The notes under the pieces: model-generated
What the model was told of the DNA's origin: nothing
The model's input: only the letters and a program-made list of their open reading frames with translations
Database searches by the model: none
Position numbers and translations under genes: made by a program
Assembly: GCF_027580225.2 (NCBI RefSeq)
Contig: NC_073354.2
Span: 27,796,001-27,860,000 of the forward strand
Length of the DNA: 64,000 nucleotides
Direction: 5' to 3'
DNA from: Misgurnus anguillicaudatus
Taxonomy: Eukaryota; Chordata; Actinopteri; Cypriniformes; Cobitidae
Shown here: one piece after another, positions 58,560 to 64,000 of the stretch
How the letters are laid out: every line of letters begins with the position of its first letter
Position numbering within the stretch: the stretch's first letter is position 1

Positions 58560-58995
58560 CGCCGTTAAGAGACCTCACCACTGCGGGGAAAGGAGCGAGG
58601 GACACCGCGAGCGTGGAGCACGAGTGGCTGTGCTATGACATGAAACAGGGGCAGATCCGCCCGTGTTTGCTTGTCGTATGCATCTTTCTAGTTTTACGGT
58701 TCCCCCGCTTGTTCATCTCAACAAGAGAGGAACGGCAGAGGGGAGCAGCAACACAGACAGAACAGCCATGCGTCATATAAACGGTATCACCCGATGCACT
58801 CGGGGGATTCATATGTGTCAGAGATCTCGCCACTGAATGTGAGAGGAGCGAAGGGACTCTGTAAGCATGAACGGTTGCGATGTGACAGAACACAGGGGGG
58901 GTTAGTCCGTGTGTGCAGGTCTATGCATCCATCTAGTCTCATGGCTCGCCGTGTGTTCATCCCGGGGAGAGAGGAACAGCAGGGGGAGCACGAAA
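58560..58995. repeat. Tandem duplication, about 240-bp unit (DIRS-2)
   Basis: GAGACCTCACCACTG / GAGATCTCGCCACTG, then AAGGAGCGAGGGAC / AGGAGCGAAGGGAC, then GAGAGGAACGGCAG / GAGAGGAACAGCAG in the same order. More diverged than its neighbour. Confidence 0.75.
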
Positions 58996-59224
58996 CATGG
59001 ATAAGACAACCGAAGCATATAAGCGCAGTCCCGGCGTGGGAGGTGCCAGACCGGTGACGCGCTCGGGGAAATTCATAGCAGGGAGGCTCACTCAAGCCGC
59101 TGTGCTGGACGCTATTACAACAGCGCCTGCTCTTTTAGCTTACAGCTTTATATTAAAAATATTGATCTTACCGGGCGGCCGCAGGGGAGACCTCGTCAGG
59201 CATGTGTCCGCTGCACAGGGCTCG

Positions 59225-59360
59225 TACCACGGCAAGCGAAGGCTATCTTCAGTTCTCGGCCGGAAAGCGGCAGGGGAAGACGCTAGACCTGGATTCTGCT
59301 GTCTTCGGTTCTCTGCCGGAAAGGGCAGGGAAGACGCTAGGCCTGGGCTCCGCTGCAGGG
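59225..59360. repeat. Tandem duplication, about 58-bp unit (DIRS-2)
   Basis: GCCGGAAAGCGGCAGGGGAA / GCCGGAAAGGGCAGGGAAG followed by GACGCTAGACCTGG / GACGCTAGGCCTGG. Confidence 0.85.
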
Positions 59361-59429
59361 CTTTTGTCGACGGCGAGGTAAGGCTTCTTCTTCTTCGGAG
59401 CAGCGAGAGGTTCGCGCTGAAGGAGAAAT

Positions 59430-59594
59430 TAATGAGCTCCTGACGCTTGAACCGCGCTTATATAAGGACGTGTACTTCCCGCGCGCGGGTTCAAACGTCA
59501 TTGGTCTGTACTTTGTACAGACGTTAACCAATAGGCTTCAGTCACGGAGTAAACAGGAGTTTCCCCCCATAGCGTCAGCTAACTGACGCAATGC
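59430..59594. repeat. DIRS-2 ITR at plus-strand right (5' end of element)
   Basis: Complement of 53480-53645 with no difference seen. Holds TTATATAAG at 59458-59466, the likely promoter of element RNA on the minus strand. Confidence 0.92.
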
Positions 59595-59619
59595 GAAGTG
59601 AACCGTATTGAAAGGGAAC

Positions 59620-60180
59620 ATACTTTTTTGTACGTTTGGATAGATGATGAAACTTGACGTATTTGCAACATTTAAATGGTATATGACAATATGCTGCAGC
59701 CGTGGTCCTGGAGTATATGAAGTACAGAGAAATAAGTAATTAATTGACAGAGTTATTAATCCGGCTTTACTCTGTCAAGGCACGCATTTTAACACGAGAG
59801 CCAATGAGCATTTGATAACACTGTTGTAAAGCAATGTGTCGTAAAGGTTCTTAAGACGCAATATTTGAATTTAAATTCATGACTAAGTCGAGATTTGACT
59901 TTTACATTCGCTGCTGAGAGCTGGGATCAAGATGGCTCTGGATTCTCGGATCTGTTCCTCGCAATCGTATGAAATTTTAAAATGTGGATTGCAGCGAATG
60001 AATAAAATTGACATCTTTTGTGAATTTATGTTGTGTTCTAGTGTATTTATTGTTGCATTGGAGAAAACTGCATAGTGGAAAACGCTTTTTGTGTGTCATG
60101 GCAAACAAACTAAATGTTACAAAATGGTTAAATGATTACAGAAATGTTTTTCGTTTTAAGGTTTTAAAGTGTAGTCTTGT
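59620..60180. other. No gene seen
   Basis: Unique intergenic sequence. Confidence 0.5.
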
Positions 60181-60184
60181 TTAA

Positions 60185-60561
60185 AGGTGCAGTGTGTAAA
60201 TTTTAGCATCTAGTGGTGAGGTTGTGAATTGCAACCAATGGATCAGTCCACTGCTCACCTATTGCTTTTGAAACACATAGAGAAGCTACGGTAGCCACCA
60301 CCGAACAAACATTTTATCGTTGGAGACAACTTAGTAAAAAAGTTTGTCTGTTAAGGGCTTCTGTAGAAACATCGCTGCACAAAATGGCGGCTTCCATGTA
60401 AGGGGACCCTCTGTATATGTAGATAAAAACATCTCATTCTAAGGCAATAAACACATAACGGTTCATTATAAAAAGATCTTTATACACCCCTGATCATATA
60501 GTTTTGTATATTATTTTCCATTTCTGTCAAAAGATCCTTCTAAAATCTACACACTGCACCT
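60185..60561. mobile_element. TTAA-target MITE (AGGTGCAGTGTGTAA)
   Basis: TTAA at 60181-60184 and 60562-60565. Ends AGGTGCAGTGTGTAAATTTT and AAAATCTACACACTGCACCT. 377 bp, non-coding. Confidence 0.88.
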
Positions 60562-60565
60562 TTAA

Positions 60566-61127
60566 TATATTATGTAATTCTTTGAAAGTCATGAACATTT
60601 CATTAGGTAAACTGCCTTTAATAAATATGACCGTAAACATGTCATTAATATGAGTAAGAAAGTCAATGGCAATGGGAATTTTAATATTTTTGAATAGGAA
60701 CGTACAAATCAGTTCACGGTTGGTAAAGCTGTTAATACGTAAATAATTTATGTTTTACACCTCTATTTACAACACAATTCATGTCAACACCTCAATATTA
60801 TGTAAATGTAAATGCACTGTACGTGTGGTACAACCACACTTATCGTAAAAAAAACAACAAACATTCTCATTAATTCACGTCAGCCATTCTCAAGCTTTTT
60901 GCTTTTTTTGTCATAAAAGCCTCTTTATAAAAGTGACCACTTACAGTTTCTTCATTGAATAAATGCTTTATTGAATGACTCAACAGTGGCCATTTGTTTT
61001 CGCCTTGACCAACCATGTTGATATAGAGTGCCGAGGTTTAATCTTTAAAAGCATTTGCGGGCAAACAGAGGTTTCTGTTCATAGTTCCATTCGTCTCTTG
61101 TCTCAATGTGAATACATTACATTTTAA
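60566..61127. other. No gene seen
   Basis: AT-rich intergenic; nothing recognised. Confidence 0.5.
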
Positions 61128-61255
61128 AAAGTCCTGGGTGGTTTTTAACCCAGTGCTTGGTCAATATTAGACATAACACAATCTGGGTTAAAATGACCCA
61201 ATGCTGGGTTGTTAGAACCCAATTGCAGGTTGTTTTTTCTCAACCATTTGTACTA
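61128..61255. repeat. GGGTTATTTTTAACCCA family fragment
   Basis: CTGGGTGGTTTTTAACCCAG, then GACCCAATGCTGGGTTGTTA. The left half only. Confidence 0.65.
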
Positions 61256-63420
61256 ATTAAATTAAATATTTCATGACTATATCATTCACAAACTGCCTTG
61301 AGATACGGTAATGATGTCACAGGTATATTTGATCAGTTCTCTACTGTAAATGCAAATTAAGTGAGATCTGTCTGAAAGAATTTAAAGTGTGATGTGGGTG
61401 GATTTACTCGTCTGATGAGTCAAACAGTATTTTAGATGTTTTTCTAAGTGTTAAAAAACAATAAGCCTGCCTCTTTAAGACATTAAGTCCAGTCTGTTTC
61501 AATCTATTTTACCCTGTATGGCTTAACGTGAAACGATTGCCTGTCTTAGTAAAACACATTGCTACTTTTGCTCTAATACCCTCATCCCTGTAGGTTCAGA
61601 TAACATCTGTGTGTAAGTCTTTATTCAATGCAAGAATTAAACCAATATCACACAAGCTCTTTTCATGCAGAGATTACAGAAAATACATGGAAAATGCGTC
61701 CAGGATATGTCCGGGATCGTTTGATTTTTGGTTCTTTCACATTGCCAATGATTTTCTGGAATCTGTGCATGCGTACTTTAAGTCCTGCCCTGGTAGTTTT
61801 CGAAGTTCCCTAATTATCCGTGATTTCTCTCGAGAGAAACCATGTGTGTGAATTTTTGTTTATGATAAGATTATAAGAGTGATCTCACTTACGTCTTAAA
61901 GCTACAGTAACCTAATTCATCTATCAATAAAATCACTCTCTGATCTTGACTAAAGAACTGTTATGCTTCATACGAATCCATGTATATTTAATTCATACAG
62001 TAAAGACTGTGAAGTGTTTTTTCATTACTTTTAACAGACATAAACCTTTTTAAAGGCATATTAAATTGTTATTTATAGAAGGAATATTTGTTGTGCTTAT
62101 TTATTTGATTGTCTATTAAAACAATAATATACCTAATTACTGCAAGTAATATAACAGAGGCAACATCCGTCGTATTAGTTTATCTAGAAAAAATTTTGTT
62201 TCAGTTTTGGGCATTGGTATCGGCCAATCATGAAGACAACAAATCGGTACTCAGTATCGGCTGCAAAAATCCTGATCGGAGCATCCCTACACAGAAGCCT
62301 CTCTGCCAATTTTACCAGAATTATCTGGGACCAAAGTACTGTGTGAATGGGGTTACAGATAGGTGTTAAAAGTTGAAATGGTATATTTAAAATTGGAATA
62401 TTACACCGATTTAGTCTCAGGAAGAAAAAAGCCACTTGTGTATGCTGAGAAGAAAAAAATAATGACAGTGACCAATGCAGCTAAATATTGAGCACATTTG
62501 TCTCGCCGGGGAGGCAACAAACCTCACAAACTTCCCTGGAAATGCAAACCGAGCTTTATGAATACTAATGATGCTTGCCAAATGTGAACTATTCTTAAGC
62601 AGAGGGTTTTTCCTTAGTTCTAGATAAATACGCCTTCTTCACAAAGTCCTAGTGAAAGTGTGGAGTTGCGCAATAATGCATCACCATCTGCTGTTTTCTC
62701 ATTAACGCAAGGAATATGTTAATGCCTCTTCGCAGTCTTGCAGAGCTGCTAAGTCAAGGACAAAATTAGATGCATTAAACATTGTTATCCATATGCCATG
62801 TAATTCTCTTCATACTGTGCTATTTCTTAGCTTGAAAAATTGTAAGTTTAATGGTCAAAGCATTCAATATGACATATGAATTAAATGAACACTATAAATA
62901 TTTTGAATAAAAAAGTACGTAATGCATAGTTTTTTTATTTTTACAGTTAAGTAAGACATTAAACTGGAGATTCTGCATTAAGGGCAGGATGTTACTTAAA
63001 TTTGACTGTTATAAATTGTTTATGTGATCAGTATGATGCAGATTGCACATACTGCATTCGATACAAAGACTATTGCACTAAAGTAGAGTGACTATTCTTC
63101 GACTATTGGTGTTTAGGGGTTTAATGTGACAGCTTTATTTTATGGTTATTGCAGAACTGGGACATCTTTGGTTCTTATTGTCAACAAAATGACTTTGCTC
63201 TCATTAAGACCGGGCCATCTGGAATGGTTTGTTGTGTTCATATTGCTCATGTACATTAAAAATATGTCAATCTATTAACTTTTACTTGATTAACACTGTG
63301 GGACATCTTGTGGATGAAGGTTACTATAAATGTGTGCCAGTATATCTTGCAATGTTGGGATATAAAGTTGTGACACTACTAACTTAAAGGTGCTATTTGT
63401 GATATTGATATTGTGATATT
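61256..63420. other. Intergenic; candidate conserved stretch at about 62490-62820
   Basis: An 80-codon frame at 61609-61851 has no recognisable domain. 62190-62300 holds a degraded CGGCCAATCATGAAG/ATCGGTACTCAGTATCGGC repeat piece. 62490-62820 is unique, balanced in composition and rich in short AT motifs (TTCTCATTAACGC, CCATATGCCATGTAAT), so it is a possible regulatory element. Confidence 0.35.
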
Positions 63421-64000
63421 TAGGCCCAATCCCAATTCTACCCCTTACCCCTTCCCCTTTCCCCTTCCCCTTTGTTTCGCGCGTTCACATGAAGGGGTAG
63501 GGGTGTCTCAATTCTCCTTTGGCTGAAGGGGAAGGGGTAGGGGTAAGGGCCAGATAGCCCTTCAAACGAAGATTTTTCAGGACCACACTTCAGACGAAGG
63601 GGTATGATACATTTCCAATATGGCCCATAAAGTATTTTTGGACATTAAAAAGTAATTTAATAACAAATAATCACTTGTTTTATGTTGCCTTTAATCTTGT
63701 TTTCATGTTCTCCGAAAAAACATTTGTAAAAATCGCTATAAAAAAGTTTGCTAATGTTATTGACTTTGTGATAGTTCCACAACATATATTTTTTTAGTAA
63801 TTTCTTGTAATATTAAATTTTATTGTATTATTACATCGGAGCATCTATGACGTAGGAGCTAGCAACGACTTATGATGACGTGTAACGGTCTAGTAGTGGT
63901 GTCCCATTTCTTAGGGGAATATTTTCAGCCCTACCCCTTGACACTCTGTTTCAAGGGGCAAGGGGAAGGGGTAGGCGTAGGGGTAAGGGCAAGGGGGAGG
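63421..64000. mobile_element. TAGGCCCAATCCCAATTC element, cut by window end
   Basis: Left TAGGCCCAATCCCAATTCTA with CCCCTTACCCCTTCCCC; right arm near the window end AAGGGGAAGGGGTAGG is complementary. The final termini lie at or beyond 64000. Confidence 0.7.

Larger units (their letters stand above)
53431..59619 (-). mobile_element. Non-coding DIRS-type element with complete ITRs and ICR
   Basis: A 6,189-bp element, minus orientation. Its 5' tip (59619 down) is GTTCCCTTTCAATACGG and its 3' tip (53431) reads GTAACCTAAGCG on the minus strand, parallel to the coding DIRS at 28291. ITRs of about 165 bp (59430-59594 and 53480-53645) are identical by eye. An ICR (53705-53822) contains the complements of both tips joined at a single shared base. 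I find no gag, RT, RNase H or recombinase motif on either strand. The longest frame is 144 codons, without a domain. The interior is CpG-rich and made of diverged direct duplications plus one nested element. Identical ITRs and retained CpGs argue for a recent insertion, hence mobilisation in trans. Confidence 0.85.

Noticed and set aside
53431..59619. Bacterial or other foreign contamination because of GC shift
   Set aside because: DIRS-type ITRs and ICR explain the segment, and it is cleanly inserted in fish sequence.
61609..61851. 80-codon frame as a small gene or exon
   Set aside because: No recognisable domain and no convincing splice or promoter context.

Overview
The window is vertebrate nuclear DNA, almost certainly from a cyprinid-type teleost fish. 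It contains two spliced exons of one vertebrate gene, no bacterial-style operons, and very dense fish repeats: tRNA-derived SINEs, a Tc1 element, hAT MITEs, many TTAA-target MITEs, TTCGGTAACAC-type elements and DIRS retrotransposons. Species is inferred from repeat content, not proven.

Host gene. On the minus strand, exon 1 (7011 to 6406) and exon 2 (4433 to 3953) encode the N-terminal part of a Patched-domain protein that reads as Ptchd4. The large last exon is not in the window and must lie beyond position 1, in an intron of more than 3.9 kb. Everything from about 7.45 kb to the end is upstream intergenic DNA with no further host coding exon that I can support. A few unique stretches (about 13.6, 39.5, 46.6 and 62.5 kb) are candidate conserved regulatory DNA.

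Mobile DNA. 7.5-21.8 kb holds MITEs, a stop-broken Tc1 element (16350-17964) and SINE fragments. 21.8-24.7 kb is a 2.85-kb element with long inverted ends, an internal 102-bp tandem repeat and four younger insertions. 25.4-35.2 kb is a nest: an outer hAT-like element with a perfect 8-bp target duplication encloses a LINE remnant, two foldback elements, a TTAA MITE and a TTAA-type element. That last element encloses a 6.2-kb DIRS retrotransposon with open gag-like, RT-RNase H and tyrosine-recombinase frames. 35.3-44.3 kb holds further nests, including a hAT element with target duplication TTATAAAC, a foldback carrying two inverted THAP-domain fragments, and a 248-bp mini element with DIRS-type ends. 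48.0-53.3 kb is more MITEs.

Most unusual object. 53431-59619 (minus strand) has the complete DIRS terminal architecture: about 165-bp inverted terminal repeats that I read as identical, and an internal complementary region spanning both ends. It has no recognisable DIRS proteins. Its interior is built from diverged direct duplications, plus a nested 1-kb element that carries a 61-bp tandem repeat and a tRNA-like SINE head. It looks like a young, non-autonomous tyrosine-recombinase retroelement that could be mobilised by coding relatives such as the one at 28.3-34.5 kb. Together with the 248-bp mini element, the window shows three size and coding grades of one terminus family, 5'-GTTCCCTTTC ... 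GTAACC..AG(A)CG-3'.
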